This document shows, one piece after another, positions 16,083-25,156 of a stretch of 30,045 nucleotides of DNA. A program made the position numbers and the translations under genes. Under the pieces are notes generated by a model. That model was given only the letters and a program-made list of their open reading frames with translations. It searched no databases and was not told the origin of the DNA. This stretch comes from Bacteroidota bacterium (GTDB lineage Bacteria; Bacteroidota; Bacteroidia; Bacteroidales; Marinifilaceae): positions 1-30,045 of the forward strand of contig JAEXFF010000384.1 of NCBI GenBank assembly GCA_023400335.1. The letters are read 5' to 3'. Each line of letters opens with the position of its first letter. Positions within the stretch are counted from its first letter, which is position 1.

Positions 16083-17615
16083 ATGAAACAAATGAAATCA
16101 TTGATTATGGTCATCTTCGGTGGCTCAGGTGACCTGACAAAACGGAAGCTGATGCCTTCTCTTTATTTGTTGTTTTCCCGGAAACAAATGCCCCAACATT
16201 TTGCAATATTAGGGGCTGCCCGTACCCACTATTCCGACGAGAGCTACCGAAAACACATTAAAGAAAATCTGAAAAAGTATATCAAGGCTCAGGAGTTTGA
16301 TTCCCACAGTGCTGATCTGTTTTTAAATTCTGTCTTTTACGAAACGATGGACCCTTCCCTTGCCGACCATTATCCCTGTCTGAAACAACGCCTTTATCAA
16401 TTAGACAAACTTATCGGAAATCCCGGCAACTATTTATATTACCTGGCAACGCCTCCTGTTCTGTATGAAACGATCCCTTTGCTCTTACAAAGTGTCAACC
16501 TGCACAAACCGGGTCCAGGGCATGAAGGTTTCAAACGTATCATCGTAGAAAAACCGTTTGGCCATAACCTGGAATCTGCAAAACAATTAGACAGTATTTA
16601 TACCTCAATTTTCGAAGAAAATCAAATTTACCGGATCGACCACTTTTTAGGGAAAGAAACCGTACAGAACATGCTGGCCTTACGATTTGCCAATGTTGTA
16701 CTGGAACCGCTGTGGAACCGGAATTATATACATCACATTGAAATTACAGCCGTTGAAAACATGGGAATAGAACAAAGAGGCGGATTTTACGATCATACCG
16801 GAGCCCTACGGGACATGGTTCAGAGTCATTTATTACAACTGCTGGCCGTATGTGCAATGGAACCTCCTGTATCCTTCGATGCCGACAGCTTCCGCAATGA
16901 AGTGGTAAAAGTATATCAATCCCTGAAACCCCTGAGTGCGGCTGAAATCCGGAATCAGATCGTAAGAGGGCAATATACGGCATCTGAAAACGGGAAACGG
17001 CATCAACTTGCTTACCGGGAAGAAGAAAAAGTAGATCCGCACTCCCGTACAGAAACCTATGTTGCGATGAAAGTGAACATTGCCAATTGGAGATGGGATG
17101 GAGTGCCCTTTTATATCCGCACCGGCAAACAAATGCCTACCTTAGTATCGGAAATTGTAATTCATTTTAAACCTACTCCCCATATCATGTTCAGCAGGCT
17201 AACCCATTGTCCGCTTCCAAACCGGATGATTATCCGCCTTAACCCGAACGAAGGGGTTGTATTTACACTGAGCATGAAAATTCCCGGTACCGGTTTTAAA
17301 ATGGGACAAGTACCGGTTGAATTTACCTACGACAGTCTCGGAGGTGTACCCAGCGGAGACGCTTATGCCCGCTTACTGGAAGATTGTATGCAAGGGGAAA
17401 ACACATTATTTACCCGAAGCGATGCCGTCGAAGCCAGCTGGCGTTTTTTAGAACCGGTTTTAAAGCTCTGGGAAAAGGATTCCAGGATTCCCTTGCATAA
17501 TTATGCCGCCGGTAGCTGGGGCCCGGCTACCGCCGAACGGATTATTAAAGCCGACGGTAGCTGGACAAATCCATGTAAAAATTTAACCCATACAAATTTA
17601 TATTGCGAACTATGA
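16083..17615 (+). CDS. zwf: Glucose-6-phosphate 1-dehydrogenase
   Basis: This enzyme oxidises glucose 6-phosphate to 6-phosphogluconolactone, producing NADPH at the entry of the oxidative pentose phosphate pathway. It has 510 residues, the normal length. The nucleotide-binding motif is FGGSGDLTKRK (12-22). EKPFG (156-160, Lys157) and the active-site signature RIDHFLGKE (184-192, with His187) are present, and the catalytic base is His249 (DMVQSHLLQL). An in-frame ATG at 16092 is an alternative start three codons later. Its stop codon overlaps the pgl start as ATGA, indicating translational coupling. Confidence 0.97.
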   Translation: MKQMKSLIMVIFGGSGDLTKRKLMPSLYLLFSRKQMPQHFAILGAARTHYSDESYRKHIKENLKKYIKAQEFDSHSADLFLNSVFYETMDPSLADHYPCLKQRLYQLDKLIGNPGNYLYYLATPPVLYETIPLLLQSVNLHKPGPGHEGFKRIIVEKPFGHNLESAKQLDSIYTSIFEENQIYRIDHFLGKETVQNMLALRFANVVLEPLWNRNYIHHIEITAVENMGIEQRGGFYDHTGALRDMVQSHLLQLLAVCAMEPPVSFDADSFRNEVVKVYQSLKPLSAAEIRNQIVRGQYTASENGKRHQLAYREEEKVDPHSRTETYVAMKVNIANWRWDGVPFYIRTGKQMPTLVSEIVIHFKPTPHIMFSRLTHCPLPNRMIIRLNPNEGVVFTLSMKIPGTGFKMGQVPVEFTYDSLGGVPSGDAYARLLEDCMQGENTLFTRSDAVEASWRFLEPVLKLWEKDSRIPLHNYAAGSWGPATAERIIKADGSWTNPCKNLTHTNLYCEL

Positions 17616-18331
17616 AAATCCACACTTTTGATACCCCCAAAGAAACAGCGAGAGCTGTTACTCATCAATTATTAAAACAATTGAACACTGTAAGAAAGGA
17701 TGCATTCAACCTCGCTATCTCAGGAGGACAAACGTCTAAATTACTGTTCCAGCTGTGGGCGGAACTTTACCCCCAAAGCTTACCCTGGCAACGCGTACAT
17801 CTCTATTGGGTAGACGAACGTTGCGTTCCCCCCACTGAGGGCGACAGTAATTACGGACTGGCAAAACGGATCTTTTTGAACCGTATTAAAATTCCACATG
17901 ATCAAATACACCGGATCATGGGAGAAGCCAACCCGGACCATGAAGCACAACGGTATTCCGAACTGGTAAAAAAGAATGTAACAGATAACGACGGTTTTCC
18001 CCAATTCGACATGTTGATTCTGGGAATAGGAACGGACGGACATACGTCGTCGGTATTCCCCGGACAAAAAGATTTGCTTTCTTACCCCGCTCCCTATGCC
18101 GTATCCGCTCATCCCGAAACGCATCAATACCGGATTGCGCTTACCGGCCAGCCCATGATTCGGGCCTCCCTCACCCTGTTTCACGTTATCGGGGCCGAAA
18201 AAGCAGAGATTTTAGCAGCTGTTACCGATCCCTCGGCAGCAGCAGACCAATATCCCGCCGGCTATGTGACTCGCAATGCCGATAATGTCGTCTATTTTAT
18301 CGACAAAGCAGCTGCTAAATTTTTAAAATAG
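17612..18331 (+). CDS. pgl: 6-phosphogluconolactonase
   Basis: It hydrolyses 6-phosphogluconolactone, the product of Zwf, to 6-phosphogluconate, the substrate of Gnd. It has 239 residues from ATG 17612; that ATG overlaps the zwf stop (ATGA), while the open frame extends to an unlikely TTG at 17603. Motifs of the NagB-like fold are NLAISGGQTSK (33-43), WVDERCVPP (66-74), the SNYG loop and LGIGTDGHTSSVFPG (137-151). It is the last gene of the gnd-zwf-pgl operon. Confidence 0.96.
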   Translation: MKIHTFDTPKETARAVTHQLLKQLNTVRKDAFNLAISGGQTSKLLFQLWAELYPQSLPWQRVHLYWVDERCVPPTEGDSNYGLAKRIFLNRIKIPHDQIHRIMGEANPDHEAQRYSELVKKNVTDNDGFPQFDMLILGIGTDGHTSSVFPGQKDLLSYPAPYAVSAHPETHQYRIALTGQPMIRASLTLFHVIGAEKAEILAAVTDPSAAADQYPAGYVTRNADNVVYFIDKAAAKFLK

Positions 18332-18376
18332 AACAATTTTCTAAAAGGAGAAAAAACGAAACGGAAATAGTCTTTG

Positions 18377-18395
18377 CCCGGATTCTTCTTCCGGG
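18377..18395. terminator. Weak hairpin between convergent pgl and fbp
   Basis: CCCGGA at 18377-18382 pairs with TCCGGG at 18390-18395 around a 7-nt loop, in the 216-bp convergent gap between pgl and fbp. No T-tract follows on either strand, so termination here is doubtful. Confidence 0.25.
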
Positions 18396-18547
18396 TTAAC
18401 GGCATTCCCTACCGGATTAAAACCCTTATACTGTTTTATGAAGGAAAGAAACTTCATTTCTGAGTAGCCGAATTGGATCAGGAATTTTTATTTCTTTCCT
18501 CCATACTACACGAATCAATTTCCGACAGGCAAAAGTTGGGCGGTAAC

Positions 18548-19555
18548 TCAGTTATTTTCCAGGAACCAACAGATCTTATCGATCATATTTTTAGAACCGG
18601 TATAAAAAGGAGTCCGCTGATGAATATTTTCCGGTTCAATATCCATTATCCGTGTTTTTCCGTCCGTAGCAATTCCTCCGGCTTGCTCTGCTATAAACGC
18701 CATCGGATTACATTCATACATCAGCCGTAATTTTCCGTTCGGATGAGAAGAAGTCTGAGGATAAATAAAAATACCCCCTTTCAAGAGGTTGCGGTGAACA
18801 TCTGCCACCAAAGAACCGATATAACGAGAGGTAAAAGGCCGTTTTGTACCCTCATCTTTTTCCTGGCAATATTTGATAAATTTCTTTACCCCATTTGGAA
18901 AATTTACATAGTATCCTTCGTTTACGGAGTATATTTTCCCCTGGGAAGGTGTAGAAATAAGCGGATGGGAAAGGCAAAATTCCCCAATCGAAGGATCGAG
19001 CGTAAAACCATTCACCCCATTTCCCGAAGTGTATACCAACATGGTAGATGAACCATAAATAACATATCCGGCCGCTACTTGTTCAGCTCCTTTTTGAAGA
19101 AAATCCTGTAATTTCACCTCTTCTCCGGGTGCAGATTTTCTCCGGTATACAGAGAAAATCGTACCAATAGACACATTTACATCGATATTGGAAGAACCGT
19201 CCAGCGGATCCATACAAAATATGTATTTCGCATTCCGGCACATTCCTTCCTTAAATACGATGATATCCTGGTTTTCTTCGGACAATACGGCACAACATTC
19301 TCCACTTGCCCTTAACTCATTTATAAATGTCGTATCGGCATAAACATCTAGCTTCTGCTGATCCTCTCCCTGTACGTTTTCTGTTCCGGCCTGCCCTAAA
19401 ATATCAACCAGACCGGCCTTATTCACTTCCCTGTTTACTTTTTTTGCAGCAATTCCGACATGATGTAACAAACGGGAAAAATCTCCGGTCGCATTGGGGA
19501 AAGCCGCTTGCTGCTCAATGATAAATTGATTAAGAGTGGTAACTTTCTGTATCAT
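18548..19555 (-). CDS. fbp: Fructose-1,6-bisphosphatase, class I
   Basis: A cytoplasmic gluconeogenic phosphatase that converts fructose 1,6-bisphosphate to fructose 6-phosphate. It has 335 residues. The metal-binding residues of the class I (inositol monophosphatase-like) fold are all visible: Glu93 in LSEEN, Asp116 and Asp119 in [11 protein letters not shown], and Glu281 in [16 protein letters not shown]. The substrate-loop segment [13 protein letters not shown] is also present. It has its own promoter directly upstream and points toward the gnd-zwf-pgl operon, so fructose 6-phosphate made here could be isomerised and fed into that branch. Confidence 0.97.
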   Translation of the reverse strand: MIQKVTTLNQFIIEQQAAFPNATGDFSRLLHHVGIAAKKVNREVNKAGLVDILGQAGTENVQGEDQQKLDVYADTTFINELRASGECCAVLSEENQDIIVFKEGMCRNAKYIFCMDPLDGSSNIDVNVSIGTIFSVYRRKSAPGEEVKLQDFLQKGAEQVAAGYVIYGSSTMLVYTSGNGVNGFTLDPSIGEFCLSHPLISTPSQGKIYSVNEGYYVNFPNGVKKFIKYCQEKDEGTKRPFTSRYIGSLVADVHRNLLKGGIFIYPQTSSHPNGKLRLMYECNPMAFIAEQAGGIATDGKTRIMDIEPENIHQRTPFYTGSKNMIDKICWFLENN

Positions 19556-19581
19556 TTCAATTGGTTTTCATAAGTTTGCAA

Positions 19582-19613
19582 CAAAATTATAATTAACAAT
19601 CTGTAAATGCAAA
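19582..19613 (-). promoter_or_regulatory. Bacteroidota promoter of fbp
   Basis: On the minus strand TTTG (19613-19610) is followed after exactly 20 bp by TAATTTTG (19589-19582), matching the Bacteroidota -33/-7 consensus. Transcription would begin near 19575, giving a leader of about 20 nt before the fbp ATG at 19555. The remaining DNA down to 19749 holds only short GC hairpins just after poxB (about 19721-19745) without a T-tract. Confidence 0.75.
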
Positions 19614-19748
19614 CGTTTGAGAAAGAAATCTCACCTTTAAAATAATACGCGGCTGCAAATTCTCTGCCTATTTTTAACAATACCACCCCTTTCTTTACAG
19701 ATTTCCCCCACCTAAACAATCCCAAAGGGCCATCCCTCTGAGGGAATT

Positions 19749-21494
19749 TTAGAGGACTTCCCGGATATGTTTGAAATTGGAATGTAGGGTATCTATAATT
19801 TCCTGACTTTTACCATTAATCAATAATTTAAACATCGCCCGTACAAAACCGGTCATTTGAGCCCATTCCACTTTCGGGGGCATAGCCAAAGCGTCGGGAT
19901 CGGTCATCATATCGACTAATACAGGACCTTCTCTTTTCAATGCCTCTTTTAAAACGGGCAAGACCTCCCCCGGCGTTTGTATGATATATCCCGGAATCCC
20001 CATAGCTTCTGCCACACGGCTATAATCCGGATTCAGCATATCGGTCTGCCAATCCGGCAGTCCGGCTACTTCCATTTCCAGCTTTACCATTCCCAACGCC
20101 CGGTTATTGAATACCAGGATTTTTATGGGAAGATGATATTGTACAATCGTACTTAAATCCCCCAGCAACATCGATAACCCACCGTCTCCGCACAGGGCTA
20201 CGACCTGCCGGCCCGGGTAAGCCAGTGCCGCCCCAATCGCCTGCGGCATCGCGTTGGCCATAGAACCGTGATTAAAAGATCCTAACATTTTCCGCTTTCC
20301 GGTAGCTTGCAGATACCGGGCGCCCCACACACAAGTCATGCCCGTATCCACTGTAAAAATAGCCTCTTCATCGGCTATTCCATTGATGACAGACATCACA
20401 TATTCGGGATGGATACGTTCCTCACTTCCCCTTTCTTCCACATAAGTATTCAACCGTTTCTTTACTTTTGCATAATTTTCCAGTTGACTTTTCAGGAATG
20501 AATCATCGGAATGAGGTTCTATCAAAGGAATAAGGGCCCGTAAAGTAGTCTTGATATCCCCGCAAAGCCCCATTTGTATTTTGGCTCTTCTCCCTAACCG
20601 CTCCGGCCGGACATCCACTTGCACAATGGTATTGTGTTCCGGCATAAAAGAGGCATACGGAAAATCTGTACCCAATAAAAGCAGGACTTCCGCTTTATGC
20701 ATGCTTTCATAACCGGATGGCATTCCCAATAATCCGGTCATTCCGACCTCATAAGGATTGTCGTACTGGATTTCCATCTTACTTTTGAACGAGTAAGCTA
20801 CAGGCGCATTTAAAAGTCCTGCTAATTCCAGTAATTCATCGTGGGCATCTTTCGCCCCTATCCCGCAAAACAAAGTTACTTTCACAGAATGATTCAAAAG
20901 AGAAGCTAATTGCTGCAATTCTGACGGAGAAGGACAGATCTCAGCAGGAGCAGGAAAAACACAGGGAGAAGTCAGTCCTTTATCAGCAGCAGCTGATGCC
21001 AAATCACCGGGAACCCCAAGCACGGCAACCCCTTTATGTGTCACAGCTTTTTGCATGGCAGCCTGTAACATCCGCGGAGCCTGCTCCGGAGTTACCGCCA
21101 ACTCATTGTAAAAACTGCAGTCATTGAATAATTGAAGCGTATTGGTCTCCTGAAAATAACGGGTACCAAACTCCTCAGAAACAATTGTCGAAGCAATAGC
21201 TATCACCGAAGCACCTGAACGGTGTGCATCGTATAAACCATTGATCAGATGCACATGCCCCGGTCCGCTACTTCCGGCACAACAAGCCAATCCTCCGTGC
21301 AGCTGCGCTTCTGCCCCGGCCGCAAATGCCCCCGTCTCTTCATTCCGTACATGAATCCATTCAATTTTTCCGTTCCGTCTGACAGCATCGTTAATCTGGT
21401 TTAAACTGTCACCTGTTACCGCATATATCCGTTTTACGCCGGCTTCGGCTAACATTTCTACAATTTGTTCGGCTACTTTCTTCTCCATATTCAT
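19749..21494 (-). CDS. poxB: Pyruvate:quinone oxidoreductase (pyruvate oxidase, PoxB type)
   Basis: A TPP- and FAD-dependent peripheral membrane enzyme that oxidises pyruvate to acetate and CO2, passing electrons to the quinone pool. It has 581 residues and resembles E. coli PoxB along its whole length. Seen are TPP-activating Glu53 (RNEETGAFAAGAEAQ), GSSGPGHVHLINGLYDAHR, the FAD-domain segment NPYEVGMTGLLG, GSFNHGSMANAMPQAIGA, and the TPP/Mg motif CGDGG (435-439) ending at N463-N464. The last 30 residues form an amphipathic helix comparable to the lipid-binding C-terminus of PoxB. A second in-frame ATG lies two codons in. In this phylum the electron acceptor would be menaquinone (inference). 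Acetolactate synthase is a related alternative but fits less well. Confidence 0.93.
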   Translation of the reverse strand: MNMEKKVAEQIVEMLAEAGVKRIYAVTGDSLNQINDAVRRNGKIEWIHVRNEETGAFAAGAEAQLHGGLACCAGSSGPGHVHLINGLYDAHRSGASVIAIASTIVSEEFGTRYFQETNTLQLFNDCSFYNELAVTPEQAPRMLQAAMQKAVTHKGVAVLGVPGDLASAAADKGLTSPCVFPAPAEICPSPSELQQLASLLNHSVKVTLFCGIGAKDAHDELLELAGLLNAPVAYSFKSKMEIQYDNPYEVGMTGLLGMPSGYESMHKAEVLLLLGTDFPYASFMPEHNTIVQVDVRPERLGRRAKIQMGLCGDIKTTLRALIPLIEPHSDDSFLKSQLENYAKVKKRLNTYVEERGSEERIHPEYVMSVINGIADEEAIFTVDTGMTCVWGARYLQATGKRKMLGSFNHGSMANAMPQAIGAALAYPGRQVVALCGDGGLSMLLGDLSTIVQYHLPIKILVFNNRALGMVKLEMEVAGLPDWQTDMLNPDYSRVAEAMGIPGYIIQTPGEVLPVLKEALKREGPVLVDMMTDPDALAMPPKVEWAQMTGFVRAMFKLLINGKSQEIIDTLHSNFKHIREVL

Positions 21495-21570
21495 CGTTTT
21501 ATTTCTCTTTAAAACGCAATAAACCGGAAAATGTTGGAGAAACAGAAATTTTCACATTTTCAACCTTTCA

Positions 21571-21602
21571 TTTGGACAATTCAAAAAACAATCCTATTTT
21601 TG
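21571..21602 (+). promoter_or_regulatory. Bacteroidota promoter of tRNA-Glu
   Basis: TTTG (21571-21574), 20-bp spacer, TATTTTTG (21595-21602): an exact fit to the Bacteroidota -33/-7 consensus. The predicted start near 21609 leaves a 5' leader of about 20 nt before the mature tRNA. Confidence 0.8.
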
Positions 21603-21630
21603 TCCCGCTTATTTAAAGCAGATTCTTAAA

Positions 21631-21702
21631 GGCGGTATCGTCTAGGGGTCAGGACGCAAGATTCTCATTCTTGAAACCCGGGTTCGATTCCCGGTACCGC
21701 TA
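21631..21702 (+). tRNA. tRNA-Glu (anticodon CTC)
   Basis: A complete cloverleaf. The acceptor stem GGCGGTA/TACCGCT has a terminal G-T pair. The D arm is GTCT...GGAC with AGGGGTCA in the loop. The anticodon stem is CAAGA/TCTTG with loop TTCTCAT, so the anticodon is CTC, reading GAG. The T arm is CCGGG-TTCGATT-CCCGG, and the discriminator is A (21702). CCA is not encoded and must be added after transcription. Confidence 0.96.
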
Positions 21703-21711
21703 CTCCGCTCA

Positions 21712-21735
21712 GGTTCGTATATACGGACCTTTTTT
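21712..21735 (+). terminator. Intrinsic terminator of tRNA-Glu
   Basis: GGTTCGT (21712-21718) pairs with ACGGACC (21723-21729) through seven pairs, one of them G-T, around an ATAT loop, followed directly by T6 (21730-21735). It ends the single-gene tRNA transcript. The following 21736-21936 stretch holds no convincing gene. Confidence 0.85.
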
Positions 21736-21936
21736 ATTTATACAGATAAAAACTATTTAAAAAGATCAGGCGCTTAAACGGAAGATTACCGGATCGACAC
21801 TACCGTACAGCCGGAAAAAGTACACGGCCAGTTTAAAACCGACTGAAGATCTGCTTAATGATAAGTCCTCAGCCTTTCCGCTAGCTGGCATATTATCCCT
21901 GTAAATAACTTTCGTATTTGAACTTTCAGAAAAGAC

Positions 21937-23490
21937 TTAAATCTTTATTTTTAATTTCTGACCGGGGCGGATATCTTTTACTTTACTTTCACTGATACCA
22001 TTCCAGCGCATAATATCTTTATTGGAAACGCCCGGATATTTTTTAGCGATAGACCAGAGATTTTCTCCCCTTTTAACCGTATAATAGATAAATTCCCCGT
22101 CTATTGTTTCCACTTTCGGAGCATCTGTTTCATTTGTCACCTTACCGGCATAAGTAGCCTTATTTCTATACTGACTGGCCTTCTTATCCGATACATAAAT
22201 CACCAGTTTCTGTCCCACCCGTATCGTCATTTTCCGGTTCAGATTATTCCAATACTTCAAGTCGGCCAGCCGTACATTAAATTTTGCGGCAATTGCGCCC
22301 GGTACATCCCCGCTCCTCACCGTATAGACAAGACGGGCTTTGTCCCCTGAAATCCCGCTCACATAAGCATACCGCTTAAAACGTTCGTTGGGATTGGCTG
22401 TACGATCACTATCGTCAAAGTATACCTTTCTCTTATAGGCAAAGATAGAATCCTGATTGTCGATAAATCCGGCCACATAATTATAAGGCATTTTCAGGAC
22501 ATAAGCTTTCCCGAAACCAGCCGGTATAATATCTTTAATATACTGAGGATTAATGTCCCTCAATTCCTCCACAGATACGTCCATATTCTTACATATCTGG
22601 TCAAAATGCAATGCTTTCTCAATAATAACGGTATCGCATAAACGGGGTAAAGCACTCTCTATCGGATAAATATTGTGTTCTTTATAGTAATTAAAAGAAT
22701 ACATAGCAGCAATAAAAGCCGGTACATATCCACGCGTTTCCCGGGGCAAATGGTAATAAATATCCCAGTAATTTTTTTTACCTCCGGAACGCCGGATGGC
22801 TTTATTCACGTTTCCGGGACCGCAATTATAGGCAGCAATCACTAATATCCAATCCCCGTATATATTATAGAGATCTTTCAGGTAACAGATAGCCGCTTCC
22901 GTTGCCCTGACCGGATCATAGCGTTCGTCAATATAGGAATTGATTTCTAATTTATACATTTTCCCGGTGGGATACATAAATTGCCACAATCCGCAAGCTC
23001 TGGCCCTGGAACGGGCGACCGGGTTCAAAGCACTCTCGATAACGGGCAGATATTTCAATTCCAAAGGCATGGAATTCGCCGCCAGCACTTCTTCAAACAA
23101 AGGGAAATAAAATTCACTCAGTCCCAACATCGTCGCTAGTTGCTGTCGTTTTTTCACCGTATAAAGTTCTATAAAATTCCGGACAATACCGTTATACGAC
23201 AATGTAACAGCAGAATTCAGCGAATCCAAACGGTATAAATAAACAGAATCCGGAAAAAACGGAACCTGCCCGGCGTTCTCCAGCATAAAAGTCGAATCAA
23301 CATACTCCATTTCCCGCTGGAATTCCAGAGACCATTGGGTATAGGATTCATCAATAGTACGGATAAACGATTCAGCAATACTATCCCGAAGAGGTTGTCC
23401 AATAATCAACGTATCGCCCGGTATATTTCCCTGAGCCTTTCCTACCAAACTGATTCCTGCCAACACCCATACAACAAATAAACGCACCAT
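21937..23490 (-). CDS. mltD: Membrane-bound lytic murein transglycosylase D-like, SLT plus two LysM
   Basis: An exported enzyme that cleaves peptidoglycan glycan strands between MurNAc and GlcNAc. It has 517 residues with a signal peptide (1-20, MVRLFVVWVLAGISLVGKAQ). The SLT domain (about 135-275) has catalytic Glu152 in LPVIESALNP, the substrate motifs GLWQFMYPTGK (167-177) and AAYNCGPGNVNKAI (219-232). Two C-terminal LysM domains (about 388-433 and 468-517, YTVRSGD and YYTVKRGENLWSIAKKY) bind the glycan chain. No lipobox is seen, unlike E. coli MltD. It starts 11 nt after the DUF5683 gene, at the end of a parA-parB operon, suggesting coordination of chromosome segregation with wall growth. 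Confidence 0.95.
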   Translation of the reverse strand: MVRLFVVWVLAGISLVGKAQGNIPGDTLIIGQPLRDSIAESFIRTIDESYTQWSLEFQREMEYVDSTFMLENAGQVPFFPDSVYLYRLDSLNSAVTLSYNGIVRNFIELYTVKKRQQLATMLGLSEFYFPLFEEVLAANSMPLELKYLPVIESALNPVARSRARACGLWQFMYPTGKMYKLEINSYIDERYDPVRATEAAICYLKDLYNIYGDWILVIAAYNCGPGNVNKAIRRSGGKKNYWDIYYHLPRETRGYVPAFIAAMYSFNYYKEHNIYPIESALPRLCDTVIIEKALHFDQICKNMDVSVEELRDINPQYIKDIIPAGFGKAYVLKMPYNYVAGFIDNQDSIFAYKRKVYFDDSDRTANPNERFKRYAYVSGISGDKARLVYTVRSGDVPGAIAAKFNVRLADLKYWNNLNRKMTIRVGQKLVIYVSDKKASQYRNKATYAGKVTNETDAPKVETIDGEFIYYTVKRGENLWSIAKKYPGVSNKDIMRWNGISESKVKDIRPGQKLKIKI

Positions 23491-23501
23491 TATCTTTCAG
23501 A

Positions 23502-24167
23502 TTAAAAATTTAAAGTTAAAGTCAGACCGACCGAATTTCCGTTTGCAGGACTATAAAATGCATTGGGCTGAACATTAAAACTCAGATCTTCATTGATCTC
23601 AAAATCGTAAAAATGAGCAGACACGCAAGCTTCTATTACCTGTATTGCATATATACCCCCCATTACAATATATAACAAATCCCTGTTCCGTTTGAAACTG
23701 TCTTTTTTATTTTTTAGCTGGGTTTGAAAATTCAACTGTTGCTGAGGGGTAAAATTCTCTACCCCGCCTCCTATATACACTTTATCCCAGGAGGGATTTT
23801 CCGGATAAGGCAAATCCGGATCTTCAGCTTTTTTCTGAATATAGTGTGTATAATCAATATAAGCTGTTTTATATTTTTTGAACTGTTTGCTGTTCCAGCT
23901 CACCCCGTACACGGTAGCACCTATTCCACCGTATATAGCAGGTAATTTCCACCACCAGCCTTTTTTATTGTAAATCTGACCGGCTCCAGGCAATGCCAAA
24001 GCCAGAATAGTAGCTTTATGGGGAGAATGAGGTTTTTTCTCGATAACCTCCTGGATAGAAAGAGTATCCGCCACCACGAACAACGTATCCGGTTCTACGG
24101 GAACATATTGGGCCCGCACCCCGATTCCGACTACACTTATGACTAATATCAACAATAATTTCTTCAC
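23502..24167 (-). CDS. DUF5683 envelope protein
   Basis: A 221-residue protein of a Bacteroidota family of unknown function. It has an N-terminal signal peptide (MKKLLLILVISVVGIGVRAQ). Two hydrophobic segments follow (KATILALALPGAGQIYN...LPAIYGGIGATVYGV, about 52-90, and LLYIVMGGIYAIQVIEACVSA, about 164-184). A beta-rich C-terminus ends SVGLTLTLNF, with a terminal Phe like outer-membrane proteins. The conserved PGAGQIYNKKGWWW motif is a hallmark of the family. It lies 9 nt after parB and 11 nt before mltD, so the three are almost surely co-transcribed. Confidence 0.85.
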   Translation of the reverse strand: MKKLLLILVISVVGIGVRAQYVPVEPDTLFVVADTLSIQEVIEKKPHSPHKATILALALPGAGQIYNKKGWWWKLPAIYGGIGATVYGVSWNSKQFKKYKTAYIDYTHYIQKKAEDPDLPYPENPSWDKVYIGGGVENFTPQQQLNFQTQLKNKKDSFKRNRDLLYIVMGGIYAIQVIEACVSAHFYDFEINEDLSFNVQPNAFYSPANGNSVGLTLTLNF

Positions 24168-24176
24168 GATCTCCTG

Positions 24177-25067
24177 TTATCCTCCGACTTTATCCAATAG
24201 GCTAATTATTTTTTCCAATTCGTCGTCTGATTTAAAGCTGATAACAATTTTTCCTTTTCCTGCCTCATTCCGCTTCAGCTCCACTTTTGTATCAAATCGC
24301 TGGGCCAGGTGTTTCTGTAAAGCAATATAATCTCCGATCTCATTTTTTTTGCGGGAAAGTGTTCCTTCTTCCTCTTCCGGTTTCGGATTTGACAATTCCC
24401 GGACAATTTCCTCCACTTTCCGGACAGAAAAATCATATTTCAGAATTTGCTCGAAAATCATAAACTGGGTATCCGGATCTTCAATGTTGATAATCGCCCT
24501 GGCATGTCCCATACTGATTTTTCTATCCCGGATAGCCAATTGTATTTGTGCCGGCAATTTCAACAGCCTCAGATAATTGGCAATAGTAGCCCTCTTCTTA
24601 CCCACCCGTTCACTCAATCCATCCTGTGTCAATTTACATTCATCCAGTAAACGCTGGTAACTGATAGCTACTTCTATAGCATTCAGGTCTTCCCGCTGAA
24701 TATTTTCAATCAGTGCCAGTTCCAACAAACTCTCATCTTCCGTTTTACGGATATAAGCAGGAATCGTTTCTGCTCCCGCAATTTTAGAAGCGCGGAAACG
24801 CCGTTCTCCGGCAATGATCTCATACTTACCCTCTTCCACAGCCCGGACCGTAATGGGTTGTACAATCCCGATCGACTTTATGGAAGCGGCCAATTCATTC
24901 AAAGCTTCTTCGTCAAACTCCGTTCTGGGCTGAAAAGGATTCGGACGGATATCTTCCAGTTTTAATTCCTGAATAGCCGCGACAGCTTCAGAACGCTGCT
25001 TGGAATCCTCAGCCGCATCTGTGATTAATGCTCCTAAACCTCTGCCCAATGCACTTCTTTTTACCAT
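24177..25067 (-). CDS. parB: Chromosome-partitioning protein ParB
   Basis: The parS-binding CTP-dependent DNA clamp of the ParABS segregation system. It has 296 residues from ATG 25067, giving the classical start MVKRSALGRGLGALI; the frame continues to a TTG at 25076. The N-terminal ParB/Srx domain contains IRPNPFQPR and the CTP-binding box GERRFRA (87-93), followed by ENIQREDLN (121-129). The helix-turn-helix is LTQDGLSERVGKKRATIANY (146-165), and a C-terminal dimerisation region ends the protein. The N-terminal GRGLGALI peptide is the usual ParA-stimulating segment. No parS-like 16-bp palindrome was seen in this window. Confidence 0.96.
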   Translation of the reverse strand: MVKRSALGRGLGALITDAAEDSKQRSEAVAAIQELKLEDIRPNPFQPRTEFDEEALNELAASIKSIGIVQPITVRAVEEGKYEIIAGERRFRASKIAGAETIPAYIRKTEDESLLELALIENIQREDLNAIEVAISYQRLLDECKLTQDGLSERVGKKRATIANYLRLLKLPAQIQLAIRDRKISMGHARAIINIEDPDTQFMIFEQILKYDFSVRKVEEIVRELSNPKPEEEEGTLSRKKNEIGDYIALQKHLAQRFDTKVELKRNEAGKGKIVISFKSDDELEKIISLLDKVGG

Positions 25068-25156
25068 ATTTCCCAAATTACAACTGCTTTACAGTATTTC
25101 CTATTTTTGAAATTCCTTTTCCGGCAAACGCCACTCCCGGGCCCCTCCTCCCCCGC

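Noticed and set aside
21766..21891. 41-residue minus-strand ORF between mltD and the tRNA terminator
   Set aside because: No homology recognised, short, no promoter or conserved features; the plus-strand frame is equally open, so it may be chance.
21631..21936. Phage or island attachment site downstream of tRNA-Glu
   Set aside because: No repeat of the tRNA 3' end, integrase or phage gene is seen; the tRNA has its own terminator directly after it.
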